A stretch of DNA of 64,000 nt from assembly GCA_900298995.1 (NCBI GenBank), contig OMIC01000039.1:124001-188000 (forward strand), in the 5' to 3' direction. The notes under the pieces are model-generated. The model was not told the origin of the DNA. It made no database searches and saw only the letters and a program-made list of their open reading frames with translations. This document shows positions 17,827 to 27,267 of the stretch, piece after piece (the first letter of the stretch is position 1; every line of letters begins with the position of its first letter). A program made the position numbers and the translations under genes. The DNA comes from Hyphomicrobiaceae bacterium. GTDB lineage: Bacteria > Pseudomonadota > Alphaproteobacteria > Rhizobiales > Aestuariivirgaceae.

Positions 17827-19682
17827 GATGCATCCACCTTTCGTGCCCTCTCCGCGTCCCACCACCAGATGTCGGGGAAACCGGTGGACAGCGAGGGCAG
17901 CGTGTCCGGTCGCCCGAAGCGGTCCCAGCGCGCCGTGCGCTGATAGGGAATGAACCACATGGGCACAACATAGTGGTTCCACATCAGCGCCCGGTCCAGC
18001 GCCCGGCAGGCATTGACCAGGCTCTCGCGGTCGCTGGCGAAGATGAGCTTTTCGATCAGGGCATCGATTGCCGGATTGGCGATGCCCACATAGTTGCGGC
18101 TGCCATCGCGCTTTGCTGCCTCACTGCCCCAGTATTCGCGCTGCTCGTTGCCCGGCGAGAGCGACTGGCCCCAGCTTCCCACCATGATGTCATAGTCGAA
18201 GGTCTGGGTGCGGCGCTCATACTGCGCGCTGTCCACCGTCTTCACGGTGACACTGATGCCGAGCAGTTCCAGCTGCTGCTTGTAGGGCAGGGCCACGCGC
18301 TCGAACAGCGGCGAGTCGAGCAGGAATTCGATGGCCAGGCTCTCGCCCTGCGCATTCTTCAGAACCGACTTGCCGCCCTCGGGGCTCACCTTCCAGCCCG
18401 CCGCGTCGAGAAGCGTTGCCGCCCGGCGCATGTTCCTGCGCCTTGCCTGTGGCGTGTCGTTCAGCGGGTTCTTGTATTCCGTGGTGAAGACATCGGGCGG
18501 CAGCTTGTCCTTCAGCGGCTCCAGCAGGGCGAGTTCGGCGGCGGATGGCAGGCCGCGAGCCTCCATCTCGGAATTGTTGAAATAGCTCCGTGAACGGATG
18601 TATTGCCCGTAGAACAGGTTCTGGTTTGCCCACTCGAAATCGAAGGCATGGTTGAGCGCCTGCCGCACCCGCACGTCCTGGAACTTCGGGCGCCGGATGT
18701 TCATCGCCCAGCTCTGCATGCCATTGACCTGGTTGAGCGTGATCTCTTCCTTCACCACCTTGCCGGCCTGAACGGTGGGGAAGTCGTATCCTGTGGCCCA
18801 CATCTTGGAGGAGCCTTCGGTGCGCCAGTCATACTGGCCACCCTTGAAGGCCTCGAAGGCCACATTGGCGTCGCGGAAATAGATGTATTCGATCTCGTCG
18901 AAATTGTTCTGGCCCAGGTTCACGGCGAGGTCCTTGCCCCAATAGTCCGGTACGCGCTTCATGAGGATGGATGCGCCGGGCTTGACGTCGGTGGCGACAT
19001 AGGCGCCCGACCCCAGCGGCGTCTCAAGCGTTGTGGCGTTGATGTCGCGTTGCCGGCCCTGTACGTCCTTTCCCGTCCACCAGTGTTTGGGCAGCACGGG
19101 CAATTGTCCGGTGATCAGCGGCAGCTCGCGGTTGCCCGCGATGGAGAAGGTGAACGTCACCTCGTGCTCGCCCGTCTGTTCGGCCCTTGAGATGTTCTTG
19201 TAATAGGCATTGTACTGCGGATGCGCATCGCGCAGCGCCTGCATGGACCAGATCACATCCTCGGGCGTGATCGGCGCGCCATCATGGAAGCGGGCTTCGG
19301 GACGCAGGCGGAACACCACCATGGAGCGGTCCTCCGGGTGCCAGACGCTGCTGGCCACCAGGCCATATTCGGTCGAGGGCTCGTCGAGGGAGGGGGTCAG
19401 CAGTGCATCATTCAGGACCGCGCCCGCCGGCGCGCCCTTGAAGGAATAGGGGTTGAGGCTGTCAAACGAGCCCACCAGTCCGAAGCGCACCCGTCCCGCT
19501 TTCGGGGCATCCGGGTTCACATAATCAAAATGCGCAAAACCGGCGGGATACTTGATGTCCGCGAAGAGCGTCAGCGCATGGCGGAAGGCGCGGTCGTCGG
19601 CTTCGGCCACCTGAACGCCGATGAGGTGTGCTGCAGGCGCCAGGCCTGCAAGCTTCAGCAGTGTGCGGCGGTTGAGTGTCAT
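17823..19682 (-). CDS. Periplasmic peptide-binding protein, YejA-like (first copy), Tat-type signal
   Basis: 619-residue family 5 solute-binding protein and first gene of the Yej operon. The N-terminus MTLNRRTLLKLAGLAPAAHL is a twin-arginine-like signal, unlike the Sec signal of the second copy. The core repeats the YejA pattern (YPAGFAHFDYVNPDAPKAG, FHDGAPITPEDVIWSM, LGSGAYVATDVKPG). The ATG at 19682 has a GGAGG site about 10 nt upstream. Two binding proteins for one YejBEF channel are known in Brucella and related bacteria, so each may deliver a different peptide class. Confidence 0.9.
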   Translation of the reverse strand: MTLNRRTLLKLAGLAPAAHLIGVQVAEADDRAFRHALTLFADIKYPAGFAHFDYVNPDAPKAGRVRFGLVGSFDSLNPYSFKGAPAGAVLNDALLTPSLDEPSTEYGLVASSVWHPEDRSMVVFRLRPEARFHDGAPITPEDVIWSMQALRDAHPQYNAYYKNISRAEQTGEHEVTFTFSIAGNRELPLITGQLPVLPKHWWTGKDVQGRQRDINATTLETPLGSGAYVATDVKPGASILMKRVPDYWGKDLAVNLGQNNFDEIEYIYFRDANVAFEAFKGGQYDWRTEGSSKMWATGYDFPTVQAGKVVKEEITLNQVNGMQSWAMNIRRPKFQDVRVRQALNHAFDFEWANQNLFYGQYIRSRSYFNNSEMEARGLPSAAELALLEPLKDKLPPDVFTTEYKNPLNDTPQARRRNMRRAATLLDAAGWKVSPEGGKSVLKNAQGESLAIEFLLDSPLFERVALPYKQQLELLGISVTVKTVDSAQYERRTQTFDYDIMVGSWGQSLSPGNEQREYWGSEAAKRDGSRNYVGIANPAIDALIEKLIFASDRESLVNACRALDRALMWNHYVVPMWFIPYQRTARWDRFGRPDTLPSLSTGFPDIWWWDAERARKVDAS

Positions 19683-19746
19683 GCGCAGGGGGTCCTCCGG
19701 TCGGAACGGCAGCGGCAAAGTTATGCCATGCTTGCCGCAAAACAAA

Positions 19747-19771
19747 ACACCGGCAAGTGGCTTGCCGGTGT
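19747..19771 (-). terminator. Rho-independent terminator of the cytochrome c gene
   Basis: A perfect 11-bp stem (ACACCGGCAAG / CTTGCCGGTGT) with a 3-nt loop. On the minus strand it is followed by TTTGTTTTG. It lies 25 nt after the stop of the minus-strand cytochrome gene and before the Yej operon start, so it should separate the two transcripts. Confidence 0.9.
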
Positions 19772-19796
19772 CCAGTCTTCGCGCGCTTTGCGGCCT

Positions 19797-20348
19797 TTAC
19801 GGGGCAGGGAAGGGCACGGGGCTGTCGGAGAGGGTTGCCAGATAGGCAAGCAGATTGGCCCGGTCCGCGTCCTTCTTCAGGCCGCCATATCCCATCTTGG
19901 TGCCGGGAACAGCCGTCTTGGGCGAGGTCAGAAAGGCGTTCAGCGCCTCATAGGTCCAGGGCTTGTCCTTGAGCGCGGCCATGGCCTCGGAATAGGCGAA
20001 GCCCTCGTGAATTCCGTGGTTGCGGCCAACGATGCCCCACAGATTGGGCCCCACCTTGTTTGGACCGCCCTTCGAGCCGTCATGGCAGGCCGCGCAGGCC
20101 TTGAACACCGCCTGGCCCTTGGTCGCATCGGCCGACGCCAGAAGTGTTCCCAGTGATTCGGCAGGCTCTGCCGGGGCTTCGGCCTCGGTCCCGCCGGCCG
20201 TCTCGGCCTCGGCCCCTTCAATCGCATAGCCCTGCTTTTCGGGCTTTTCGACGTGGTAGATGATCTTGCTCAGTTCGCTCAGGCCGAACACCACCAGGGC
20301 TGTCCCCAGCACTGCGCCCGCGATCTTGTTGAATTCGAAGCTATCCAT
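19797..20348 (-). CDS. Membrane-anchored c-type cytochrome (CycM / cytochrome c552-like)
   Basis: 183-residue class I cytochrome c. One N-terminal membrane anchor (AGAVLGTALVVFGLSELSKII) is followed by a Pro/Ala/Glu-rich linker of about 40 residues and the haem domain. The haem site is C85-AA-C88-H89, and the axial Met lies in GTKMGYGG. The ATG at 20348 (MDSFEFNK) is typical of the family. Such anchored cytochromes carry electrons from the bc1 complex to the terminal oxidase. The divergent neighbour kdsB is a common arrangement in alphaproteobacteria. A clear terminator follows. Confidence 0.92.
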   Translation of the reverse strand: MDSFEFNKIAGAVLGTALVVFGLSELSKIIYHVEKPEKQGYAIEGAEAETAGGTEAEAPAEPAESLGTLLASADATKGQAVFKACAACHDGSKGGPNKVGPNLWGIVGRNHGIHEGFAYSEAMAALKDKPWTYEALNAFLTSPKTAVPGTKMGYGGLKKDADRANLLAYLATLSDSPVPFPAP

Positions 20349-20461
20349 CAAGGTTCCAACCCCTAGAGCCGTCAGTCGGGCGCGGAAACTAGTGCTTTCT
20401 CGTGGCCGCCGCAATAGTATAAGGGGGCTTGTATCATTTTGCCGCGCTTTGGCCTAACTGT

Positions 20462-21208
20462 ATGATTGATAATCAGAATACCATCGTCGTCATCCCCGCC
20501 CGCATGGCCTCTACCCGGCTTCCGGGAAAGCCTCTGGCCGACATCAACGGCCTGCCCATGATCGTGCAGTGCTGGAAACGGGCGAAAGAGGCCAATATCG
20601 GCCAGGTCCTTGTCGCCGCCGCTGAAAACGAGATCGCCGACGTCATCCGCTCCCATGGCGGCGATGCCATCGTCACCGACCCGGCGCTGCCCTCCGGCTC
20701 GGACCGGATCGCAGAGGCGCTGGCCCTGCGCGACCCGCAGCAGCGCTTCGAACATGTGGTCAATCTGCAGGGCGACCTGCCGACCATCGATTCGCTCTCG
20801 ATCCAGCGCTGCCTGGCCGGGCTGGTGAATGCGGCGGCCGACATTTCCACCATAGCGGCGCGCATCGAGACGGCCGAAGACGTCGCCAACCCCAACATCG
20901 TCAAGGCCATCGCGCCGCTGGGGCCCGATCGCGAGGTCGCCTTCGCGCGCGATTTCCTGCGTGAGGTCGGGCCGCACCATGCCCCGCCGCACTGGCATCA
21001 CATCGGTGTTTATGCCTATCGCCGCCCCGCGCTCGAACGCTTCGTGTCGCTCCCGGTCAGCGCCCGCGAGGCGGCCCGCAAGCTCGAGCAGATGCGCGCC
21101 ATGGACAATGACATGCGCATCGTCGTCGTCCGGGTTGACACCGTGCCTCTGGGCGTCGATACGCCCCACGAACTCGAGATCGCCCGCCGCATGCTGAGGA
21201 CCTCCTGA
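20462..21208 (+). CDS. kdsB: 3-deoxy-manno-octulosonate cytidylyltransferase
   Basis: 248-residue CMP-KDO synthetase, which activates KDO with CTP for attachment to lipid A. The nucleotide-binding N-terminus reads VVIPARMASTRLPGKPLADI. LQGDLPTIDS and the C-terminal DTVPLGVDTPHELEIARRML are also family-typical. The ATG at 20462 gives the normal length; an upstream TTG at 20429 would add eleven unlikely residues. The stop overlaps the pheA start by one base (TGATG), so the two are translationally coupled. Confidence 0.96.
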   Translation: MIDNQNTIVVIPARMASTRLPGKPLADINGLPMIVQCWKRAKEANIGQVLVAAAENEIADVIRSHGGDAIVTDPALPSGSDRIAEALALRDPQQRFEHVVNLQGDLPTIDSLSIQRCLAGLVNAAADISTIAARIETAEDVANPNIVKAIAPLGPDREVAFARDFLREVGPHHAPPHWHHIGVYAYRRPALERFVSLPVSAREAARKLEQMRAMDNDMRIVVVRVDTVPLGVDTPHELEIARRMLRTS

Positions 21209-22068
21209 TGCCTTTGAAGATCGCCTATCAGGGCGAGCCGGGTGCGAATTCGCACATCGCCTGCCTTGAAGCCTTTCCCGGCCATGAGCCGCTGTCCTGT
21301 GGCACCTTCGAGGACGCCTTCCAGGCCGTGGCGGAGGGCGAGGCCGCGCTCGCCATGATCCCCATCGACAATTCGGTCGCGGGCCGCGTGGCCGACATCC
21401 ATCATCTCCTGCCGCGCGCCAGCCTGCACATCGTGGGTGAGCATTTCCTTCCCGTGCACCATCAGCTGATGATTGTGCCCGAGGCCGACCCCGCGCAGGT
21501 CCGCAGCGTGCACAGCCATGTCCATGCGCTGGGCCAGTGCCGCAAGGTGATCCGCGAACTGGGGCTCAGGCCCGTGGTCGCGGCGGATACCGCAGGCGCG
21601 GCGCGCGAGCTCTCGGAAGCCCGCGATCCGGCGCGTGCCGCCATCGCTTCAAGGCTGGCCGCCGAGATCTATGGCCTGCGCATCATCCGCGAGAACATCG
21701 AGGACGAAAGCCACAACACCACGCGCTTCGTGGTGCTCTCGGCGACCCCGCAGGAGATGACGGCAGACGACCGGCCGGTCATCACCACCTTCGTGTTCCG
21801 TGTACGGAACGTTCCGGCTGCGCTCTACAAGGCCATGGGCGGCTTCGCCACCAATGGCGTCAACATGACCAAGCTCGAATCCTACCAGATCGAGGGCCAG
21901 TTCTCGGCAACCCAGTTCTATGCCGACATCGAGGGCCATCCCTCGGAGCGCAACGTGCGCCTCGCCATGGAGGAGCTTGAGTTCTTCACCAGCTACCTCC
22001 GCGTGCTTGGTTCCTACAGGGCCTCGCCGCACCGCGCCGAAATCGCCCGCCGGTTCGAAGGCGCCTGA
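21208..22068 (+). CDS. pheA: Prephenate dehydratase
   Basis: 286-residue monofunctional prephenate dehydratase, which converts prephenate to phenylpyruvate in phenylalanine synthesis. The catalytic domain opens with IAYQGEPGANSHIACLEAFPG and includes IPIDNSVAGRVADIHHLL and the conserved NTTRFVVLS. A C-terminal ACT domain (about residues 195-275, NVPAALYKAMGGFATNGVNMTKLESYQ) provides feedback binding of Phe. No chorismate mutase domain is fused. It is coupled to kdsB upstream and converges on lysK. Confidence 0.96.
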   Translation: MPLKIAYQGEPGANSHIACLEAFPGHEPLSCGTFEDAFQAVAEGEAALAMIPIDNSVAGRVADIHHLLPRASLHIVGEHFLPVHHQLMIVPEADPAQVRSVHSHVHALGQCRKVIRELGLRPVVAADTAGAARELSEARDPARAAIASRLAAEIYGLRIIRENIEDESHNTTRFVVLSATPQEMTADDRPVITTFVFRVRNVPAALYKAMGGFATNGVNMTKLESYQIEGQFSATQFYADIEGHPSERNVRLAMEELEFFTSYLRVLGSYRASPHRAEIARRFEGA

Positions 22069-22092
22069 GGGCCAGGTCCGTGCGCGCCTGGC

Positions 22093-22114
22093 GCATCCGG
22101 CCTTTGCCGGACGC
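22093..22114. terminator. Possible hairpin between convergent pheA and lysK
   Basis: GCATCCGG, a short CCTTTG loop, then CCGGACGC: an 8-bp stem with one mismatch, midway between two convergent genes. It lacks a T tract on either strand, so it is at best a weak or Rho-assisted terminator. Confidence 0.3.
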
Positions 22115-22150
22115 ATGCCTTTCGCGTGATTGGGGAGCCGCCGGCGTCCC

Positions 22151-23782
22151 TCAGGGAGCTTCACCCGTGAGTTCCCCGCGCACCGCGCGCGCGATCAGCT
22201 GGCGTGTGTTGTCGATTCCGTAGAGTGCCACGAAGCTGCCGAAGCGCGGTCCCTTCTCCTCGCCCAGCAGCACCTGATAGAGCATGTTGAACCAGCCCTG
22301 CGCCACGCCGACTGACCCATCCTTCTGCGTGGTCGTGTAGGGTTCGCGGCGGCCCACGTCATAGACCTTCTGCTGGATCTCCTCGGGCGTTGCCTGGGCG
22401 GGCAGGGTGGCAAGCGCGGCCGCGAGATCGTTCAGCGCGGCCCCTTCCTCCCTGGACGGCGCCCGGTAGGTCTTCGCGGGCTTCACGAAATCATCGAAAT
22501 AGCGCAGCGCGTGGGTGACGAGGGCATCGAGTCGCGGGTGCGTATCCGGCTTCAGATGCGGCGCATAGCGCAGGATGAAGCCCCACAGCGCCGACTTGTC
22601 ATGGGCATTTGCCACCGCGGCGAGGTTGAGCAGCAGCGCGAAGGAAATCCCGCCCTCCTCGGGCGCGGGCGGCTGGCCGCCATGGATGTGCCAGACCGGA
22701 TTCATGAGCCGGTCCACGGGCTTGTCGGCCTGGCGCTGATAGGCCGAGAGGAAGGCGCCGTAGTCGTCCACGGCACGCGGGATGACGTCGAAATACAGCC
22801 GCTTGGCCTCGCGCGGCTTGTTGTACATGAACAGGGCGAGTGATTCCGGATCGGCATAGGTCAGCCACTCGTCGATGGTCAGGCCGTTGCCCTTCGACTT
22901 CGAGATCTTCTGGCCGTTCTCGTCTAGAAACAGTTCATAGACGTAATGTTCCGGCGCATCCGCGCCGAGGATCTCGCAGATCCGGTCATAGATCGGCGCA
23001 TTGGTCTGGTGGTCCTTGCCGAACATCTCGAAATCAACGCCCAGCGCCGCCCAGCGCATGCCGAAGTCGGGCTTCCACTGCAGCTTGGTGCGTCCGCCGG
23101 TGACCGGCATCGTCACATCCGTGCCGTCCTCGTCGGTGAAGGTGATGGTGCCCGCCCTGGCGTCGACGGCCTTCATCGGAACATAGAGGACACGCCCGCT
23201 TGAAGGCGAAATCGGCAGGAAGGGCGAATAGGTGGCCTGACGCTCCTCGCCCAGCGTCGGAAGCATCACGGCCATGATGTCATCGAATTTCTCGAGCGCG
23301 CGCAGCAGCATCGCGTCGAAGCGTCCGGACTTGTAGTATTCGGTGGCGGAGGCGAACTCATAGTCGAATCCGAAGGCGTCGAGGAAGCGCCGGAGCATGG
23401 CGTTGTTGTGGTGGCCGAAGCTCTCATACTTGCCGCCGAAGGGGTCGGGCACGGCTGTGAGGGGCATGTGCATGTAGGGCTTGAGCGCGGCCGGGTCGGG
23501 CACCGTTTCGGGGATCTTGCGCATGCCGTCCATGTCATCCGAGAAGCACAGGAGCCGTGTCGGCATGTCGCTCAGAAGCTGGAAGGCGCGGCGCACCATG
23601 GTGGTGCGCGCCACTTCCCCGAAGGTCCCGATGTGCGGCAGGCCCGAGGGGCCATAGCCGGTCTCGAAAAGGATTTCGGTCTTGCCTGTCCGTTTGGCGC
23701 GGGCCACCAGCTTGCGGGCTTCCTCGAAGGGCCAGGCCTTGCTGGTTTCGGCGGCGGCACGAAGGGCGGGGTCGGTTGTCAT
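22151..23782 (-). CDS. lysK: Class I lysyl-tRNA synthetase
   Basis: 543-residue class I LysRS, the form used by most alphaproteobacteria in place of the class II enzyme. The HIGH-type motif is in [13 protein letters not shown] near residue 47 and the KMSKS-type motif is KISKSKGN near residue 295. The C-terminus has the alpha-helical anticodon-binding region typical of the family. I chose the ATG at 23782 (MTTDPALRA); an in-frame TTG seven codons upstream is less likely. It is transcribed alone, convergent to pheA and divergent from the helicase gene. Confidence 0.95.
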   Translation of the reverse strand: MTTDPALRAAAETSKAWPFEEARKLVARAKRTGKTEILFETGYGPSGLPHIGTFGEVARTTMVRRAFQLLSDMPTRLLCFSDDMDGMRKIPETVPDPAALKPYMHMPLTAVPDPFGGKYESFGHHNNAMLRRFLDAFGFDYEFASATEYYKSGRFDAMLLRALEKFDDIMAVMLPTLGEERQATYSPFLPISPSSGRVLYVPMKAVDARAGTITFTDEDGTDVTMPVTGGRTKLQWKPDFGMRWAALGVDFEMFGKDHQTNAPIYDRICEILGADAPEHYVYELFLDENGQKISKSKGNGLTIDEWLTYADPESLALFMYNKPREAKRLYFDVIPRAVDDYGAFLSAYQRQADKPVDRLMNPVWHIHGGQPPAPEEGGISFALLLNLAAVANAHDKSALWGFILRYAPHLKPDTHPRLDALVTHALRYFDDFVKPAKTYRAPSREEGAALNDLAAALATLPAQATPEEIQQKVYDVGRREPYTTTQKDGSVGVAQGWFNMLYQVLLGEEKGPRFGSFVALYGIDNTRQLIARAVRGELTGEAP

Positions 23783-23922
23783 GAGGGTCTGAGTCCGGTC
23801 CAAACTGTGAGCAGCGGTGTTTAGGCACAGGACGGGACCGGGTCAATCGCGGGCGGCTTCCGAGGGCTTCCGCCGGCATGCCTAAAGCTCTACAAACAGC
23901 TTCTTCCGGCTACAGGATAACA

Positions 23923-26703
23923 ATGGATTCGACGCTTCCCACTGCCGTGTCGTCCGGCATGGGCGCCATGATTGGCGGCCATCGGATGGACCCTGCGCGC
24001 GCGCTTGCCGCGCTTGCGGTGGAGCCGCATCTTCTGTGCCATTCCGCCTTTCTGATCGAGCGTTTAGGGCTTGCCGCGCAAGCCCCGCGCGGGGTTGTTC
24101 GCGCCGCCCGCGAGCAGCGGCATTTCGATGTCGCCGAGCTCTTCGCCTTCATCTGTCCGGCACGCTTTGCAACGCCGACACCCTCCGGTCTGGCTCGCTC
24201 CCTCGCCCTCGAACCGGGCGCAGACGACACCGAAACCCTGCGTCTGATCACCGAAGATCTGATGCAGCGGCTTGCGGCCCGGCACTATCCGCTGATGCGC
24301 GAAACTGCCGAGAACGCCAACTTCCTTTTGAGCGCCAAGTGGCCGTGGGCAAAGCCAATTCTCGACGTATTGCGCAAGGCCAATCCGAAGCTCGATGCCG
24401 GTTCCTTTGCAACCGGACTCAATGCCTGGGACCGGCTTCCGGAGTGGGAGGAAGATGCGGGCCGGCCACCCGGACGACAGGATCCCGTGACAGCCGATGA
24501 AGCCGCCCGGTTTCTGGCCGAGGTGCTTGGCCCCGACGCAGAACGCCGCGCTGCGCAGGCAGACTACGCCGGCAAGGCGAGCTTTGCCTTCCAGCCGCGC
24601 CAGTCCAAGGAAATCAACAACATCCTGCTTGCCGAGGCAGGCACCGGGCTGGGCAAGACGCTGGGCTATCTGGCGCCTGCCTGGCTGTGGTCGCGCAAAA
24701 ACAACGCGCCCGTCTGGGTGTCGACCTACACCAAGAATCTGCAGCGTCAGATCGATCAGGAGAGCGTGCGGCTGGTCGCCGATCCGGATGAGAGGCAAGG
24801 TCGCATTGCCATCCGCAAGGGACGCGAGAACTATGTCTGCCTGCTCAACATGCAGGAGGTGTTCGGGCGTCTCACCTCGGCCAATCCGCGCATGGCGCTG
24901 CTTGCGGCGCTGATCTCGCGCTGGACGCGCTTCACACGCGACGGCGACATGGTGGGCGGCGACTTTCCAGCATGGATTCTTCCGCTTTTCAATGATCTGG
25001 CGCTCGACGGCGATAGCCGGACGGTGAGCGTGCAATCGATGGGTCTCACCGACCGCCGCGGCGAGTGCATCTATGCGGCCTGCCCGCATTATCGCCGTTG
25101 CTTCATCGAGCGCTCGGTGCGGGCGGGGCGCAATGCCGCCATCGTGATTGCCAACCATGCCTTGGTGCTCCATCAGGCTGCCGTGGACAATGCGCTGGGT
25201 CTTGCCCGCACCGCCGAGGAGGAAGCAGCGCCCGGCGGCCTTCGCCGTATCGTTTTCGACGAGGGCCATCACCTGTTCGATGCTGCCGACCAGGCCTTCT
25301 CGGGACATCTGACAGCGCTTGAGACGACCGAACTGCGCCGCTGGATCCGCGGGCCTGAATCCGAAAGGCGTCGCGGACGCGGTCTTGCAGACCGCTTGGG
25401 CGATCTCCTTGGCGATGACGAGGCTGGAGAAAAGCTTCTGCGCGAGGTGCTGCGCGCGGCGCAGGCCTTGCCCGGTCCCGGCTGGACCCGCCGCGTGCAG
25501 GCAGGCCAGCCCGAGGGCATTGCCGAACAGTTCCTCAGCCTCGTGCGTCAGCAGGTGCTGGCGCGCGCCGAACCCAATGCCGGCGGTCACAGTCTCGAGA
25601 CCGATTGCCTGCCGCTCATCGAAGGACTTGGCGAGGCAGCTCAGGACCTTACGGAGGCGCTTCACAACCTGAAAAAGCCGATGACAGCCCTTGCCAATGC
25701 TCTGGCCAGGAAGCTTGACAGCGAGGCTGGCGATCTCAGCAGTTCTGATCGCGGACGGATCGAGGCCCTGTCGCGCTCGCTGCGGCGACGAGGCGAGTTG
25801 ATGGTGGGCGGATGGATAGAGATGCTCGGCCGGTTGCTGCGGGAGCGCAATCCGTTGTTCGTCGAGTGGTTCGACATCGCGCAGGCTTTCGGTCGCGAAC
25901 ATGACGTCGGCCTGCATTCGCACTGGCTCGACCCGACGGAACCCCTGGCGCTCGCCGTGTTGCGTCCGGCGGATGGTGTGATCATCACGTCTGCAACATT
26001 GAAGGACCGTCCACCCGACGTGCCAGATGACTGGGCGAATGCCGAAACCCGGACGGGCGCCATACACCTGCCATATCCCGTCAAACGCGAGAGCTGGGAC
26101 TCGCCTTTCGACTATGCCGGCCAGAGCAGCGTGATCGTGGTGACGGATGTGAACCGCGAGGACATGGATCAGGTGGCGGCCGCCTATCGCGAGTTGTTTC
26201 TCGCCTCAGGCGGCGGAGCGCTGGGCCTGTTCACTGCGATTGCGCGGCTGAGGGCGGTTCATCGCCGCCTGATCAAGCCGCTGGCAGATGGTGGTCTCCC
26301 ACTCTATGCGCAACATGTCGACTTGATGGATACCGGTACGCTGGTCGACATGTTCCGCGCCGAGCGCGACGCCTGTCTTCTGGGCACGGACGCGGTGCGC
26401 GACGGCGTGGATGTGCCTGGCGATTCGCTCCGCCTGATCGTGCTCGATCGCGTGCCATGGGCGACGCCGACGATTCTCGAGCGCGCCCGCCGCGAAGCCT
26501 TCGGCGGCACGGCCTATACCGACATGGCCGTACGGCTCAAGCTTCGCCAGGGCTTTGGCCGGCTCATCCGGCGGGCGGGCGACCGTGGTCATTTTGTCGT
26601 GCTCGATCCGCGTCTTGCCTCACGTTTTGCCACGGCATTCCCGGCTGGCGTGACGGTACGCCGACTCGGTCTCGTCGATGCCATCGAGGCCATCCGCGCT
26701 TGA
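23923..26703 (+). CDS. DinG/XPD-type ATP-dependent DNA helicase with Fe-S cluster motif
   Basis: 926-residue superfamily 2 helicase. After an alpha-helical N-terminal region of about 230 residues comes the Walker A AEAGTGLGKT (near residue 239). Four cysteines positioned for a 4Fe-4S cluster follow: one in ENYVCLL near residue 305 and three in CIYAACPHYRRC near 381-390. The DEAH-type box is FDEGHHLF near 445. Motif VI is QGFGRLIRRAGDRG near 875. The ATG at 23923 follows an AGGA site at 5-nt spacing; an in-frame ATG at 23878 would add 15 residues. DinG/XPD helicases are 5'-3' and act in repair. A TerB-like gene follows after 49 nt. Confidence 0.88.
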   Translation: MDSTLPTAVSSGMGAMIGGHRMDPARALAALAVEPHLLCHSAFLIERLGLAAQAPRGVVRAAREQRHFDVAELFAFICPARFATPTPSGLARSLALEPGADDTETLRLITEDLMQRLAARHYPLMRETAENANFLLSAKWPWAKPILDVLRKANPKLDAGSFATGLNAWDRLPEWEEDAGRPPGRQDPVTADEAARFLAEVLGPDAERRAAQADYAGKASFAFQPRQSKEINNILLAEAGTGLGKTLGYLAPAWLWSRKNNAPVWVSTYTKNLQRQIDQESVRLVADPDERQGRIAIRKGRENYVCLLNMQEVFGRLTSANPRMALLAALISRWTRFTRDGDMVGGDFPAWILPLFNDLALDGDSRTVSVQSMGLTDRRGECIYAACPHYRRCFIERSVRAGRNAAIVIANHALVLHQAAVDNALGLARTAEEEAAPGGLRRIVFDEGHHLFDAADQAFSGHLTALETTELRRWIRGPESERRRGRGLADRLGDLLGDDEAGEKLLREVLRAAQALPGPGWTRRVQAGQPEGIAEQFLSLVRQQVLARAEPNAGGHSLETDCLPLIEGLGEAAQDLTEALHNLKKPMTALANALARKLDSEAGDLSSSDRGRIEALSRSLRRRGELMVGGWIEMLGRLLRERNPLFVEWFDIAQAFGREHDVGLHSHWLDPTEPLALAVLRPADGVIITSATLKDRPPDVPDDWANAETRTGAIHLPYPVKRESWDSPFDYAGQSSVIVVTDVNREDMDQVAAAYRELFLASGGGALGLFTAIARLRAVHRRLIKPLADGGLPLYAQHVDLMDTGTLVDMFRAERDACLLGTDAVRDGVDVPGDSLRLIVLDRVPWATPTILERARREAFGGTAYTDMAVRLKLRQGFGRLIRRAGDRGHFVVLDPRLASRFATAFPAGVTVRRLGLVDAIEAIRA

Positions 26704-26752
26704 CCGCGCGAAGGGCAGCGCCCACATTCCCGGTTTTCACGGAGGTCCTGAC

Positions 26753-27166
26753 ATGTCCGGAACAATTTCGACCGAGCAGGCGCTGATCTACACGATGGTG
26801 ACGATGTCAGGCGTTGAGGGCAAGATCAACGCGGTTGAGCTGGCCGAAATCCGCCAGCTCGTGCAGGTCCTTCCGATCTTTCACGATTTTGACGAACACC
26901 GCCTGGTGACCGTTGCGCAGGAAGCAGGCGAGATCCTGCAGGACAAGGAGGGCCTCAAGGCCATTCTCGGACTGGTGAAACAGGCGCTTCCGCCAAGGTT
27001 GCGCGAAACCGCCTATGCGCTTGCCGTTGAGGTTGCAGCCTCAGATCTTGCGGTGGGCAAGGAGGAATTGCGCTTTCTGGCCATTCTCCGCGACGCGCTC
27101 GGCCTCGACAAGCTGGTGACTGCCGCCATCGAGCGGTCGGCCATCGCGCGCTATCAGCGGCCTTGA
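26753..27166 (+). CDS. TerB-family (tellurite-resistance-like) small helical protein
   Basis: 137-residue soluble protein with the TerB-like fold pattern: two acidic/hydrophobic helical repeats (VEGKINAVELAEIRQLVQ and VGKEELRFLAILRDALGL) with metal-binding-like acidic residues. The ATG at 26753 is preceded by GGAGGT at 26741-26746, a strong ribosome-binding site; the longer in-frame version starting at 26678 overlaps the helicase and is unlikely. Its close spacing to the helicase suggests co-transcription. The function of stand-alone TerB proteins is unclear. Confidence 0.8.
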   Translation: MSGTISTEQALIYTMVTMSGVEGKINAVELAEIRQLVQVLPIFHDFDEHRLVTVAQEAGEILQDKEGLKAILGLVKQALPPRLRETAYALAVEVAASDLAVGKEELRFLAILRDALGLDKLVTAAIERSAIARYQRP

Positions 27167-27267
27167 GAAATCAATCGTCGAGCTATTGACTTTATTCCTA
27201 TTTTATGGTAGTGATCCGGCCAAGTGCCGTGCCTGCTGCTGATTGACATCGTGAATATCCTTCCGGC

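Noticed and set aside
16555-17943. 462-codon open frame antisense to the second YejA-like gene
   Set aside because: No recognisable domain; it mirrors a well-supported binding protein.
24064-26067. 667-codon open frame antisense to the Fe-S helicase gene
   Set aside because: The plus strand has a complete helicase with all motifs. The antisense frame is His/Arg/Gly-rich without a domain, as expected for GC-skewed third positions.
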